NCBI GenBank assembly: GCA_963971285.1
Contig: OZ020247.1
Location: 7,894,614 to 7,958,613, forward strand
Direction of reading: 5' to 3'
DNA length: 64,000 bases
DNA from: Astropecten irregularis
Taxonomy: Eukaryota > Echinodermata > Asteroidea > Paxillosida > Astropectinidae
Below are positions 27,101-42,000 of the stretch, one piece after another. The notes beneath the pieces were generated by a model, which made no database searches, was not told the DNA's origin, and was given only the letters and a program-made list of their open reading frames with translations. How positions within the stretch are numbered: position 1 is the first letter of the stretch; every line of letters begins with the position of its first letter. The position numbers were made by a program, and so were the translations under genes.

Positions 27101-28826
27101 CAAATCACGTTATTACATGCTACACTGTATGTGTATTATATGTGACAGCGCGCTGTCCAATCCTATATTTTGAACACGATCTTTGAAATCTGCCTGCTCA
27201 TTTCTGGGTCAAACTCGGATTTTTTAACCTGAAGTCGCCCTACTTAGCGAAATCTGCAATGTTTTACAAATCACGTTATGACGTGCTACACTGTATGTGT
27301 ATTATATATGACAGCGCGCTGTCCAATCCTATATATTGAATACGATCTTTGAAATCTGCCTGCTCATTTCTGGGTCAAACTCGGGAAAAACAAAATTACA
27401 CGTGTCTTTTTATTTTCAGTGTAGATCATATATCTGAATTTTTTAACCTGAAGTCGCCCTGCTTAGCGAAATCTGCAATGTTTTACAAATCACGTTATGA
27501 CGTGTTACACTGTATGTGTATTTTATATAACAGCGCGCTGTCCAATCCTATATTTTGAATACGATCTTTGAAATCTGCCTTCTCATTTCTGGGTCAAACT
27601 CAGGAAAAACAAAATTACACTTGTCTTTTTATTTTCAGTGTAGATCATATATCTGAATTTTTTAACCTGAAGTCGCCCTGCTTAGCGAAATCTGCAATGT
27701 TTTACAAATCACGTTATGACGTGTTACACTGTATGTGTATTTTATATGACAGCGCGCTGTCCAATCCTATATTTTGAATACGATCTTTAAAATCTGCCTG
27801 CTCATTTCTGGGGCAAACTCAGGAAAAACAATATAACAGGTGTCTTTTTTTTTTAGGTCCAGATCATAGATCTGAATTTTTGAACCTGAAGTTGCCCTGC
27901 TTAGCGAAATTTGTTATGATGTATATATCATATTTTGACGTTCTACACTGTATGTGTATTATATATATATGGCAGCGCGCGGTCAAATCCTATATTTTGA
28001 ATACGATCTTTGGAATCTGCCTGCTCATTTCCGGGGCAAACTCAGGAAAAACAAAATTACACGTGTCTGTTTATTTTTAGTCTAGATCATAGATCTGAAT
28101 TTTTGACCATGAAGTGGCCCTGCTTAGCGAAATCTGCAATGTTTTACAAATCACGTTATTACATGCTACACTGTATGTGTATTATATGTGACAGCGCGCT
28201 GTCCAATCCTATATTTTGAACACGATCTTTGAAATCTGCCTGCTCATTTCTGGGTCAAACTCGGATTTTTTAACCTGAAGTCGCCCTGCTTAGCGAAATC
28301 TGCAATGTTTTACAAATCACGTTATGACGTGTTACACTGTATGTGTATTTTATATGACAGCGCGCTGTCCAATCCTATATTTTGAATACGATCTTTGAAA
28401 TCTGCCTGCTCATTTCTGGGGCAAACTCAGGAAAAACAATATAACAGGTGTCTTTTTTTTTTAGGTCCAGATCATAGATCTGAATTTTTGAACCTGAAGT
28501 TGCCCTGCTTACCGAAATTTGTTATGATGTATATATCATATTTTGACGTTCTACACTGTATGTGTATTATATATATATGGCAGCGCGCGGTCAAATCCTA
28601 TATTTTGAATACGATCTTTGGAATCTGCCTGCTCATTTCCGGGGAAAACTCAGGAAAAACAAAATTACACGTGTCTTTTTATTTTCAGTCTAGATCATAG
28701 ATCTGAATTTTTGACCCTGAAGTCGCCCTGCTTAGCGAAATCTGCAATGTTTTACAAATCACGTTATTACATGCTACACTGTATGTGTATTATATATGGC
28801 AGCACGCAGTCTAATCCTATATTTTG
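18136..28826 (+). repeat. Satellite zone 3: 5-monomer HOR of 1,045-1,046 bp plus inserted zone-2 blocks
   Basis: The unit is five monomers (219, 222, 219, 166 and 219 bp). It contains one diverged monomer with an uninterrupted T tract and one monomer lacking 53 bp. Offsets of 1,045-1,046 bp link 18,574/19,619, 22,462/23,508, 22,774/23,820 and 26,834/27,880. A larger repeat of 4,060 bp links 22,774-24,150 with 26,834-28,200. Zone-2 type monomers (19,838-22,230 and 25,429-26,520) interrupt it, linked to each other by a 5,591-bp offset. Confidence 0.85.
19216..19381 (+). repeat. Satellite monomer with 53-bp deletion (first of seven)
   Basis: The sequence runs CAAACTCGG directly into ATTTTTTAACCTG near 19,269. 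It thereby loses 53 bp that hold the ACACGTGTC site, the pyrimidine-CAG tract and AGATCATATATCTG. The same junction recurs near 23,158, 24,203, 27,218, 28,263, 29,971 and 32,773. Three of these (24.2, 29.97 and 32.77 kb) share the further change ATTTTATAACC. One deletion event followed by amplification explains all copies. Confidence 0.9.
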
Positions 28827-31800
28827 AACATGATCTTTGAAAACTGCCTGCTCATTTCTGGGGAAAATTCAGGTAAAACAAAATTACACGTGTCTTTTTA
28901 TTTTCAGTGTAGATCATATATCTGAATTTTTGAACCTGAAGTCGCCCTGCTTAGCGAAATCTGCAATGTTTTACAAATCATGCAATACCGGTTTACACTG
29001 TATGTGTATTATATATGGCAGCACGCAGTCTAATCCTATATTTTGAACACGATCTTTGGAATCTTCCTGCTCATTTCTGGTCAAAATTCAGGTAAAACAA
29101 AATTACACGTATCTTTTTATTTTCAGTGTAGATCATATATCTGAATTTTTGAACCTGAAGTCGCCCTGCTTAGCGAAATCTGCAATGTTTTACAAATCAC
29201 GTTATGACGTGTTACACTGTATGTGTATTATATATGACAGCGCGCTGTCCAATCCTATATTTTGAATACGATCTTTGAAATCTGCCTGCTCATTTCTGGG
29301 GCAAACTCAGTAAAAACAAAATTACACGTGTCTTTTTATTTTCAGTGTAGATCATATATCTGAATGTTTTAACCTGAAGTCGCCCTGCTTAGCGAAATCT
29401 GCAATGTTTTACAAATCACGTTATGACGTGTTACACTGTATGTGTATTTTATATGACAGCGCGCTGTCCAATCCTATATTTTGAATACGATCTTTGAAAT
29501 CTGCCTGCTCATTTCTGGGGCAAACTCAGGAAAAACAATATAACAGGTGTCTTTTTTTTTTAGGTCCAGATCATAGATCTGAATTTTTGAACCTGAAGTT
29601 GCCCTGCTTAGCGAAATTTGTTATGATGTATATATCATATTTTGACGTTCTACACTGTATGTGTATTATATATATATGGCAGCGCGCGGTCAAATCCTAT
29701 ATTTTGAATACGATCTTTGGAATCTGCCTGCTCATTTCCGGGGCAAACTCAGGAAAAACAAAATTACACGTGTTTTTTTATTTTCAGTCTAGATCATAGA
29801 TCTGAATTTTTGACCCTGAAGTCGCCCTGCTTAGCGAAATCTGCAATGTTTTACAAATCACGTTATTACATGCTACACTGTATGTGTATTATATGTGACA
29901 GCGCGCTGTCCAATCCTATATTTTGAACACGATCTTTGAAATCTGCCTGCTCATTTCTGGGTCAAACTCGGATTTTATAACCTGAAGTCGCCCTGCTTAG
30001 CGAAATCTGCAATGTTTTACAAATCATGTTATGACGTGCTACACTGTATGTGTATTATATATGACAGCGCGCTGTCCAATCCTATATATTGAATACGATC
30101 TTTAAAATCTGCCTGCTCATTTCTGGGTCAAACTCGGGAAAAACAAAATTACACGTGTCTTTTTATTTTCAGTGTAGATCATATATCTGAATTTTTTAAC
30201 CTGAAGTCGCCCTGCTTAGCGAAATCTGCAATGTTTTACAAATCACGTTATGACGTGTTACACTGTATGTGTATTTCATATGACAGCGCGCTGTCCAATC
30301 CTATATTTTGAATACGATCTTTGAAATCTGCCTGCTCATTTCTGGGTCAAACTCAGGAAAAACAAAATTACACTTGTCTTTTTATTTTCAGTGTAGATCA
30401 TATATCTGAATTTTTTAACCTGAAGTCGCCCTGCTTAGCGAAATCTGCAATGTTTTACAAATCACGTTATGACGTGTTACACTGTATGTGTTTTTTATAT
30501 GACAGCGCGCTGTCCAATCCTATATTTTGAATACGATCTTTGAAATCTGCCTGCTCATTTCTGGGGCAAACTCAGGAAAAACAATATAACAGGTGTCTTT
30601 TTTTTTTAGGTCCAGATCATAGATCTGAATTTTTGAACCTGAAGTTGCCCTGCTTAGCGAAATTTGTTATGATGTATATATCATATTTTGACGTTCTACA
30701 CTGTATGTGTATTATATATATATGGCAGCGCGCGGTCAAATCCTATATTTTGAATACGATCTTTGGAATCTGCCTGCTCATTTCCGGGGCAAACTCAGGA
30801 AAAACAAAATTACACGTGTCTTTTTATTTTCAGTCTAGATCATAGATCTGAATTTTTGACCCTGAAGTCGCCCTGATTAGCGAAATCTGCAATGTTTTAC
30901 AAAACATGCGATACCAGTTTACACTGTATGTGTATTATATATGGCAGCACGCAGTCTAATCCTATATTTTGATCACGATCTTTGGAATCTGCCTGCTCAT
31001 TTCTGGGGAAAATTCAGGTAAAACAAAATTACACGTGTCTTTTTATTTTCAGTGTAGATCATACATCTGAATTTTTGAACCTGAAGTCGCCCTGCTTAGC
31101 GAAATCTGCAATGTTTTACAAATCACGTTATTACATGCTACACTGTATGTGTATTATATGTGACAGCGCGCTGTCCAATCCTATATTTTGAACACGATCT
31201 TTGAAATCTGCCTGCTCATTTCTGGGTCAAACTCGGGAAAAACAAAATAACACGTGTCTTTTTATTTTCAGTGTAGATCATATATCTGAATTTTTGAACC
31301 TGAAGTCGCCCTGCTTAGCGAAATCTGCAATGTTTTACAAATCATGCAATACCGGTTTACACTGTATGTGTATTATATATGGCAGCACGCAGTCTAATCC
31401 TATATTTTGAACACGATCTTTGGAATCTGCCTGCTCATTTCCGGTCAAAATTCAGGTAAAACAAAATTACACGTATCTTTTTATTTTCAGTGTAGATCAT
31501 ATATCTGAATTTTTGAACCTGAAGTCGCCCTGCTTAGCGAAATCTGCAATGTTTTACAAAACATGCAATACCAGTTTACACTGTATGTGTATTATATATG
31601 GCAGCACGCAGTCTAATCCTATATTTTGAACATGATCTTTGAAAACTGCCTGCTCATTTCTGGGGAAAATTCAGGTAAAAAAAAATTACACGTGTCTTTT
31701 TATTTTCAGTGTAGATCATATATCTGAATTTTTTAACCTGAAGTCGCCCTGCTTAGCGAAATCTGCAATGTTTTACAAATCATGCAATACCGGTTTACAC

Positions 31801-34430
31801 TGTATGTGTATTATATATGGCAGCACGCAGTCTAATCCTATATTTTGAACACGATCTTTGGAATCTTCCTGCTCATTTCTGGTCAAAATTCAGGTAAAAC
31901 AAAATTACACGTATCTTTTTATTTTCAGTGTAGATCATATATCTGAATTTTTGAACCTGAAGTCGCCCTGCTTAGCGAAATCTGCAATGTTTTAAAAATC
32001 ACGTTATGACGTGTTACACTGTATGTGTATTATATATGACAGCGCGCTGTCCAATCCTATATTTTGAATACGATCTTTGAAATCTGCCTGCTCATTTCTG
32101 GGGCAAACTCAGTAAAAACAAAATTACACGTGTCTTTTTATTTTCAGTGTAGATCATATATCTGAATGTTTTAACCTGAAGTCGCCCTGCTTAGCGAAAT
32201 CTGCAATGTTTTACAAATCACGTTATGACGTGTTACACTGTATGTGTATTTTATATGACAGCGCGCTGTCCAATCCTATATTTTGAATACGATCTTTGAA
32301 ATCTGCCTGCTCATTTCTGGGGCAAACTCAGGAAAAACAATATAACAGGTGTCTTTTTTTTTTAGGTCCAGATCATAGATCTGAATTTTTGAACCTGAAG
32401 TTGCCCTGCTTAGCGAAATTTGTTATGATGTATATATCATATTTTGACGTTCTACACTGTATGTGTATTATATATATATGGCAGCGCGCGGTCAAATCCT
32501 ATATTTTGAATACGATCTTTGGAATCTGCCTGCTCATTTCCGGGGCAAACTCAGGAAAAACAAAATTACACGTGTTTTTTTATTTTCAGTCTAGATCATA
32601 GATCTGAATTTTTGACCCTGAAGTCGCCCTGCTTAGCGAAATCTGCAATGTTTTACAAATCACGTTATTACATGCTACACTGTATGTGTATTATATGTGA
32701 CAGCGCGCTGTCCAATCCTATATTTTGAACACGATCTTTGAAATCTGCCTGCTCATTTCTGGGTCAAACTCGGATTTTATAACCTGAAGTCGCCCTGCTT
32801 AGCGAAATCTGCAATGTTTTACAAATCATGTTATGACGTGCTACACTGTATGTGTATTATATATGACAGCGCGCTGTCCAATCCTATATATTGAATACGA
32901 TCTTTAAAATCTGCCTGCTCATTTCTGGGTCAAACTCGGGAAAAACAAAATTACACGTGTCTTTTTATTTTCAGTGTAGATCATATATCTGAATTTTTTA
33001 ACCTGAAGTCGCCCTGCTTAGCGAAATCTGCAATGTTTTACAAATCACGTTATGACGTGTTACACTGTATGTGTATTTTATATGACAGCGCGCTGTCCAA
33101 TCCTATATTTTGAATACGATCTTTGAAATCTGCCTGCTCATTTCTGGGTCAAACTCAGGAAAAACAAAATTACACTTGTCTTTTTATTTTCAGTGTAGAT
33201 CATATATCTGAATTTTTTAACCTGAAGTCGCCCTGCTTAGCGAAATCTGCAATGTTTTACAAATCACGTTATGACGTGTTACACTGTATGTGTTTTTTAT
33301 ATGACAGCGCGCTGTCCAATCCTATATTTTGAATACGATCTTTGAAATCTGCCTGCTCATTTCTGGGGCAAACTCAGGAAAAACAATATAACAGGTGTCT
33401 TTTTTTTTTAGGTCCAGATCATAGATCTGAATTTTTGAACCTGAAGTTGCCCTGCTTAGCGAAATTTGTTATGATGTATATATCATATTTTGACGTTCTA
33501 CACTGTATGTGTATTATATATATATGGCAGCGCGCGGTCAAATCCTATATTTTGAATACGATCTTTGGAATCTGCCTGCTCATTTCCGGGGCAAACTCAG
33601 GAAAAACAAAATTACACGTGTCTTTTTATTTTCAGTCTAGATCATAGATCTGAATTTTTGACCCTGAAGTCGCCCTGATTAGCGAAATCTGCAATGTTTT
33701 ACAAAACATGCGATACCAGTTTACACTGTATGTGTATTATATATGGCAGCACGCAGTCTAATCCTATATTTTGATCACGATCTTTGGAATCTGCCTGCTC
33801 ATTTCTGGGGAAAATTCAGGTAAAACAAAATTACACGTGTCTTTTTATTTTCAGTGTAGATCATACATCTGAATTTTTGAACCTGAAGTCGCCCTGCTTA
33901 GCGAAATCTGCAATGTTTTACAAATCACGTTATTACATGCTACACTGTATGTGTATTATATGTGACAGCGCGCTGTCCAATCCTATATTTTGAACACGAT
34001 CTTTGAAATCTGCCTGCTCATTTCTGGGTCAAACTCGGGAAAAACAAAATAACACGTGTCTTTTTATTTTCAGTGTAGATCATATATCTGAATTTTTGAA
34101 CCTGAAGTCGCCCTGCTTAGCGAAATCTGCAATGTTTTACAAATCATGCAATACCGGTTTACACTGTATGTGTATTATATATGGCAGCACGCAGTCTAAT
34201 CCTATATTTTGAACACGATCTTTGGAATCTGCCTGCTCATTTCCGGTCAAAATTCAGGTAAAACAAAATTACACGTATCTTTTTATTTTCAGTGTAGATC
34301 ATATATCTGAATTTTTGAACCTGAAGTCGCCCTGCTTAGCGAAATCTGCAATGTTTTACAAATCACGTTATGACATGCTACACTGTATGTGTATTATATA
34401 TGGCAGCACGCAGTCTAATTCTATATATTG
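28827..34430 (+). repeat. Satellite zone 4: 2,802-bp tandem duplication
   Basis: Private variants recur 2,802 bp apart: GAACATGATCTTTG (28,827 and 31,629), CTTCCTGCTCATT (29,063 and 31,865), CTGAATGTTTTAACC (about 29,362 and 32,164), CCCTGATTAGCG (30,872 and 33,674) and CATGCGATACCAG (30,904 and 33,706). The copies part company near 31,560 / 34,362. The unit spans 13 monomers, one of them the 53-bp-deleted type. Confidence 0.9.
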
Positions 34431-37400
34431 AATACGATCTTTGAAATCTGCCTGCTCATTTCTGGGTCAAACTCGGGAAAAACAAAATTACACGTGTCTT
34501 TTTATTTTCAGTGTAGATCATATATCTGAATTTTTTAACCTGAAGTCGCCCTGCTTAGCGAAATCTGCAATGTTTTACAAATCACGTTATGACGTGCTAC
34601 ACTGTATGTGTATTATATATGACAGCGCGCTGTCCAATCCTTTATTTTGAACACGATCTTTGAAATCTGCCTGCTCATTTCTGGGTCAAACTCAGGAAAA
34701 ACAAAATTACACGTGTCTTTTTATTTTCAGTGTAGATCATATATCTGAATTTTTTAACCTGAAGTCGCCCTGCTTAGCGAAATCTGCAATGTTTTACAAA
34801 TCATGTTATGACGTGCTACACTGTATGTGTATTATATATGACAGCGCGCTGTCCAATCCTATATATTGAATACGATCTTTGAAATCTGCCTGCTCATTTC
34901 TGGGTCAAACTCGGGAAAAACAAAATTACACGTGTCTTTTTATTTTCAGTGTAGATCATATATCTGAATTTTTTAACCTGAAGTCGCCCTGCTTAGCGAA
35001 ATCTGCAATGTTTTACAAATCACTTTATGACGTGTTACACTGTATGTGTATTTTATATGACAGTGCGCTGTCCAATCCTATATTTTGAATACGATCTTTG
35101 AAATCTGCCTGCTCATTTCTGGGGCAAACTCAGGAAAAACAATATAACAGGTGTCTTTTTATTTTAGGTCCAGATCATAGATCTGAATTTTTGAACCTGA
35201 AGTTGCCCTGCTTAGCGAAATTTGTTATGATGTATATATCATATTATGACGTTCTACACTGTATGTGTATTATATATATATGGCAGCGCGCGGTCAAATC
35301 CTATATTTTGAATACGATCTTTGGAATCTGCCTGCTCATTTCCGGGGCAAACTCAGGAAAAACAAAATTACACGTGTCTTTTTATTTTCAGTCTAGATCA
35401 TAGATCTGAATTTTTGACCCTGAAGTCGCCCTGCTTAGCGAAATCTGCAATGTTTTACAAAACATGCAATACCAGTTTACACTGTATGTGTATTATATAT
35501 GGCAGCACGCAGTCTAATCCTATATTTTGAACACGATCTTTGAAAACTGCCTGCTCATTTCTGGGGAAAATTCAGGTAAAACAAAATTACACGTGTCTTT
35601 TTATTTTCAGTGTAGATCATATATCTGAATTTTTTAACCTGAAGTCGCCCTGCTTAGCGAAATCTGCAATGTTTTACAAATCATGCAATACCGGTTAACA
35701 CTGTATGTGTATTATATATGGCAGCACGCAGTCTAATCCTATATTTTGATCACGATCTTTGGAATCTGCCTGCTCATTTCTGGTGAAAATTCAGGTAAAA
35801 CAAAATTACACGTGTCTTTTTATTTTCAGTGTAGATCATACATCTGAATTTTTGAACCTGAAGTCGCCCTGCTTAGCGAAATCTGCAATGTTTTACAAAT
35901 CACGTTATGACGTGTTACTCTGTATGTGTATTATATATGACAGCGCGCTGTCCAATCCTATATTTTGAATACGATCTTTGAACTCTGCCTGCTCATTTCT
36001 GGGTCAAACTCGGGAAAAACAAAATTTCACGTGTCTTTTTATTTCCAGTGTAGATCATATATCTGAATTTTTGAACCTGAAGTCGCCCTGCTTAGCGAAA
36101 TCTGCAATGTTTTACAAATCATGCAATACCGGTTTACACTGTATGTGTATTATATATGGCAGCACGCAGTCTAATCCTATATTTTGAACACGATCTTTGG
36201 AATCTGCCTGCTCATTTCTGGTCAAAATTCAGGTAAAACAAAATTACACTTATCTTTTTATTTTCAGTGTAGATCATATATCTGAATTTTTGAACCTGAA
36301 GTCGCCCTGCTTAGCGAAATCTGCAATGTTTTACAAATCACGTTATGACGTGTTACACTGTATGTGTATTATATATGACAGCGCGCTGTCCAATCCTATA
36401 TTTTGAATACGATCTTTGAAATCTGCCTGCTCATTTCTGGGGCAAACTCAGTAAAAACAAAATTACACGTGTCTTTTTATTTTCAGTGTAGATCATATAT
36501 CTGAATTTTTGAACCTGAAGTCGCCCTGCTTAGCGAAATCTGCAATGTTTTACAAATCACGTTATGACGTGTTACACTGTATGTGTATTATATATGGCAG
36601 CACGCAGTCTAATCCTATATTTTGAACACGATCTTTGGAATCTGCCTGCTCATTTCCGGTCAAAATTCAGGTAAAACAAAATTACACGTATCTTTTTATT
36701 TTCAGTGTAGATCATATATCTGAATTTTTGAACCTGAAGTCGCCCTGCTTAGCGAAATCTGCAATGTTTTACAAATCACGTTATGACATGCTACACTGTA
36801 TGTGTATTATATATGGCAGCACGCAGTCTAATTCTATATATTGAATACGATCTTTGAAATCTGCCTGCTCATTTCTGGGTCAAACTCGGGAAAAACAAAA
36901 TTACACGTGTCTTTTTATTTTCAGTGTAGATCATATATCTGAATTTTTTAACCTGAAGTCGCCCTGCTTAGCGAAATCTGCAATGTTTTACAAATCACGT
37001 TATGACGTGCTACACTGTATGTGTATTATATATGACAGCGCGCTGTCCAATCCTTTATTTTGAACACGATCTTTGAAATCTGCCTGCTCATTTCTGGGTC
37101 AAACTCAGGAAAAACAAAATTACACGTGTCTTTTTATTTTCAGTGTAGATCATATATCTGAATTTTTTAACCTGAAGTCGCCCTGCTTAGCGAAATCTGC
37201 AATGTTTTACAAATCATGTTATGACGTGCTACACTGTATGTGTATTATATATGACAGCGCGCTGTCCAATCCTATATATTGAATACGATCTTTGAAATCT
37301 GCCTGCTCATTTCTGGGTCAAACTCGGGAAAAACAAAATTACACGTGTCTTTTTATTTTCAGTGTAGATCATATATCTGAATTTTTTAACCTGAAGTCGC

Positions 37401-39047
37401 CCTGCTTAGCGAAATCTGCAATGTTTTACAAATCACTTTATGACGTGTTACACTGTATGTGTATTTTATATGACAGTGCGCTGTCCAATCCTATATTTTG
37501 AATACGATCTTTGAAATCTGCCTGCTCATTTCTGGGGCAAACTCAGGAAAAACAATATAACAGGTGTCTTTTTATTTTAGGTCCAGATCATAGATCTGAA
37601 TTTTTGAACCTGAAGTTGCCCTGCTTAGCGAAATTTGTTATGATGTATATATCATATTATGACGTTCTACACTGTATGTGTATTATATATATATGGCAGC
37701 GCGCGGTCAAATCCTATATTTTGAATACGATCTTTGGAATCTGCCTGCTCATTTCCGGGGCAAACTCAGGAAAAACAAAATTACACGTGTCTTTTTATTT
37801 TCAGTCTAGATCATAGATCTGAATTTTTGACCCTGAAGTCGCCCTGCTTAGCGAAATCTGCAATGTTTTACAAAACATGCAATACCAGTTTACACTGTAT
37901 GTGTATTATATATGGCAGCACGCAGTCTAATCCTATATTTTGAACACGATCTTTGAAAACTGCCTGCTCATTTCTGGGGAAAATTCAGGTAAAACAAAAT
38001 TACACGTGTCTTTTTATTTTCAGTGTAGATCATATATCTGAATTTTTTAACCTGAAGTCGCCCTGCTTAGCGAAATCTGCAATGTTTTACAAATCATGCA
38101 ATACCGGTTAACACTGTATGTGTATTATATATGGCAGCACGCAGTCTAATCCTATATTTTGATCACGATCTTTGGAATCTGCCTGCTCATTTCTGGTGAA
38201 AATTCAGGTAAAACAAAATTACACGTGTCTTTTTATTTTCAGTGTAGATCATACATCTGAATTTTTGAACCTGAAGTCGCCCTGCTTAGCGAAATCTGCA
38301 ATGTTTTACAAATCACGTTATGACGTGTTACTCTGTATGTGTATTATATATGACAGCGCGCTGTCCAATCCTATATTTTGAATACGATCTTTGAACTCTG
38401 CCTGCTCATTTCTGGGTCAAACTCGGGAAAAACAAAATTTCACGTGTCTTTTTATTTCCAGTGTAGATCATATATCTGAATTTTTGAACCTGAAGTCGCC
38501 CTGCTTAGCGAAATCTGCAATGTTTTACAAATCATGCAATACCGGTTTACACTGTATGTGTATTATATATGGCAGCACGCAGTCTAATCCTATATTTTGA
38601 ACACGATCTTTGGAATCTGCCTGCTCATTTCTGGTCAAAATTCAGGTAAAACAAAATTACACTTATCTTTTTATTTTCAGTGTAGATCATATATCTGAAT
38701 TTTTGAACCTGAAGTCGCCCTGCTTAGCGAAATCTGCAATGTTTTACAAATCACGTTATGACGTGTTACACTGTATGTGTATTATATATGACAGCGCGCT
38801 GTCCAATCCTATATTTTGAATACGATCTTTGAAATCTGCCTGCTCATTTCTGGGGCAAACTCAGTAAAAACAAAATTACACGTGTCTTTTTATTTTCAGT
38901 GTAGATCATATATCTGAATTTTTGAACCTGAAGTCGCCCTGCTTAGCGAAATCTGCAATGTTTTACAAATCACGTTATGACGTGTTACACTGTATGTGTA
39001 TTATATATGACAGCGCGCTGTCCAATCCTATATTTTGATTACGATCT
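34222..39047 (+). repeat. Satellite zone 5: 2,413-bp 11-monomer tandem duplication
   Basis: Nine consecutive anchors recur at exactly 2,413 bp, from 34,222/36,635 through 36,197/38,610. Private changes shared by both copies include AATCCTTTATTTTG, GACAGTGCGCTGTCC, GTGTTACTCTGTATG and AAAATTTCACGTG. The two copies look nearly identical by eye, which suggests a recent event. Confidence 0.92.
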
Positions 39048-42000
39048 TTGAACTCTGCCTGCTCATTTCTGGGGCAAACGCAGGAAAAACAATATAACAG
39101 GTGTCTTTTTATTTTAGGTCCAGATCATAGATCTGAATTTTTGAACTTGAAGTTGCCCTGCTTAGCGAAATTTGTTATGATGTATATATCATATTATGAC
39201 GTTCTACACTGTATGTGTATTATATATATATGGCAGCGCGCGGTCAAATCCTATATTTTGAACACGATCTTTGGAATCTGCCTGCTCATTTCCGGGGCAA
39301 ACTCAGGAAAAACAAAATTACACGTGTCTTTTTATTTTCAGTCTAGATCATAGATCTGAATTTTTGACCCTGAAGTCGCCCTGCTTAGCGAAATCTGCAA
39401 TGTTTTACAAAACATGCAATACCGGTTTACACTGAATGTGTATTATATATGGCAGCACGCAGTCTAATCCTATATTTTGAACACGATCTTTGAAAACTGC
39501 CTGCTCATATCTGGGGAAAACTCAGGTAAAACAATATTACACGTGTCTTTTTATTTTCAGTGCAGATCATATATCTGAATTTTTTAACCTAAAGTCGCCC
39601 TGCTTAGCGAAATCTGCAATGTTTTACAAATCATGCAATACCGGTTTACACTGTATGTGTATTATATATGGCAGCACGCAGTCTAATCCTATATTTTGAA
39701 CACGATCTTTGGAATCTGCCTGCTCATTTCTGGTAAAAATTCAGGTAAAACAAAATTACACTTATCTTTTTATTTTCAGTGTAGATCATATATCTGAATT
39801 TTTGAACCTGAAGTCGCCCTGCTTAGCGAAATCTGCAATGTTTTACAAATCACGTTATGACGTGTTACACTGTATGTGTATTATATATGACAGCGCGCTG
39901 TCCAATCCTATATTTTGAATACGATCTTTGAAATCTGCCTGCTCATTTCTGGGGCTAACTCAGTTAAAACAAAATTACACGTGTCTTTTTATTTTCAGTC
40001 TAGATCATAGATCTGAATTTTTGACCCTGAAGTCGCCCTGCTTAGCGAAATCTGCAATGTTTTACAAAACATGCAATACCAGTTTACACTGTATGTGTAT
40101 TATATATGGCAGCACGCAGTCTAATCCTATATTTTGAACACGATCTTTGAAAACTGCCTGCTCATTTCTGGGGAAAATTCAGGTAAAACAAAATTACACG
40201 TGTCTTTTTATTTTCAGTGCAGATCATGTATTTGAATTTTTTAACCTGAAGTCGCCCTGCTTAGCGAAATCTGCAATGTTTTACAAATCATGCAATACCG
40301 GTTAACACTGTATGTGTATTATATGGCAGCACGCAGTCTAATCCTATATTTTGATCACGATCTTTGGAATCTGCCTGCTCATTTCTGGGGAAAATTCAGG
40401 TAAAACAAAATTACACGTGTCTTTTTATTTTCAGTGTAGATCATACATCTGAATTTTTGAACCTGAAGTCGCCCTGCTTAGCGAAATCTGCAATGTTTTA
40501 CAAATCACGTTATGACGTTTTACACTGTATGTGTATTATATATGACAGCGCGCTGTCCAATCCTATATTTTGAATACGATCTTTGAACTCTGCCTGCTCA
40601 TTTCTGGGTCAAACTCGGGAAAAACAAAATTACATGTGTCTTTTTATTTCCAGTGTAGATCATATATCTGAATTTTTGAACCTGAAGTTGCCCTGCTTAG
40701 CGAAATCTGCAATGTTTTACAAATCATGCAATACCGGTTTACACTGTATGTGTATTATATATGGCAGCACGCAGTCTAATCCTATATTTTGAACACGATC
40801 TTTGGAATCTGCCTGCTCATTTCTGGGGAAAATTCAGGTAAAACAAAATTACACGTGTCTTTTTATTTTCAGTGCAGATCATATATCTGAATTTTTGAAC
40901 CTGAAGTCGCCCTGCTTAGCGAAATCTGCAATGTTTTACAAATCACGTTATGACGTGTTACACTGTATGTGTATTATATATGACAGCGCGCTGTCCAATC
41001 CTATATTTTGATTACGATCTTTGAACTCTGCCTGCTCATTTCTGGGGCAAACGCAGGAAAAACAATATAACAGGTGTCTTTTTATTTTAGGTCCAGATCA
41101 TAGATCTGAATTTTTGAACTTGAAGTTGCCCTGCTTAGCGAAATTTGTTATGATGTATATATCATATTATGACGTTCTACACTGTATGTGTATTATATAT
41201 ATATGGCAGCGCGCGGTCAAATCCTATATTTTGAACACGATCTTTGGAATCTGCCTGCTCATTTCCGGGGCAAACTCAGGAAAAACAAAATTACACGTGT
41301 CTTTTTATTTTCAGTCTAGATCATAGATCTGAATTTTTGACCCTGAAGTCGCCCTGCTTAGCGAAATCTGCAATGTTTTACAAAACATGCAATACCAGTT
41401 TACACTGAATGTGTATTATATATGGCAGCACGCAGTCTAATCCTATATTTTGAACACGATCTTTGAAAACTGCCTGCTCATTTCTGGGGAAAACTCAGGT
41501 AAAACAAAATTACACGTGTCTTTTTTATTTTCAGTGTAGATCATACATCTGAATTTTTGAACCTGAAGTCGCCCTGCTTAGCGAAATCTGCAATGTTTTA
41601 CAAATCACGTTATGACGTTTTACACTGTATGTGTATTATATATGACAGCGCGCTGTCCAATCCTATATTTTGAATACGATCTTTGAACTCTGCCTGCTCA
41701 TTTCTGGGTCAAACTCGGGAAAAACAAAATTACACGTGTCTTTTTATTTCCAGTGTAGATCATATATCTGAATTTTTGAACCTGAAGTTGCCCTGCTTAG
41801 CGAAATCTGCAATGTTTTACAAATCATGCAATACCGGTTTACACTGTATGTGTATTATATATGGCAGCACGCAGTCTAATCCTATATTTTGAACACGATC
41901 TTTGAAAACTGCCTGCTCATTTCTGGGGAAAACTCAGGTAAAACAAAATTACACGTGTCTTTTTATTTTCAGTGTAGATCATATATCTGAATTTTTTAAC

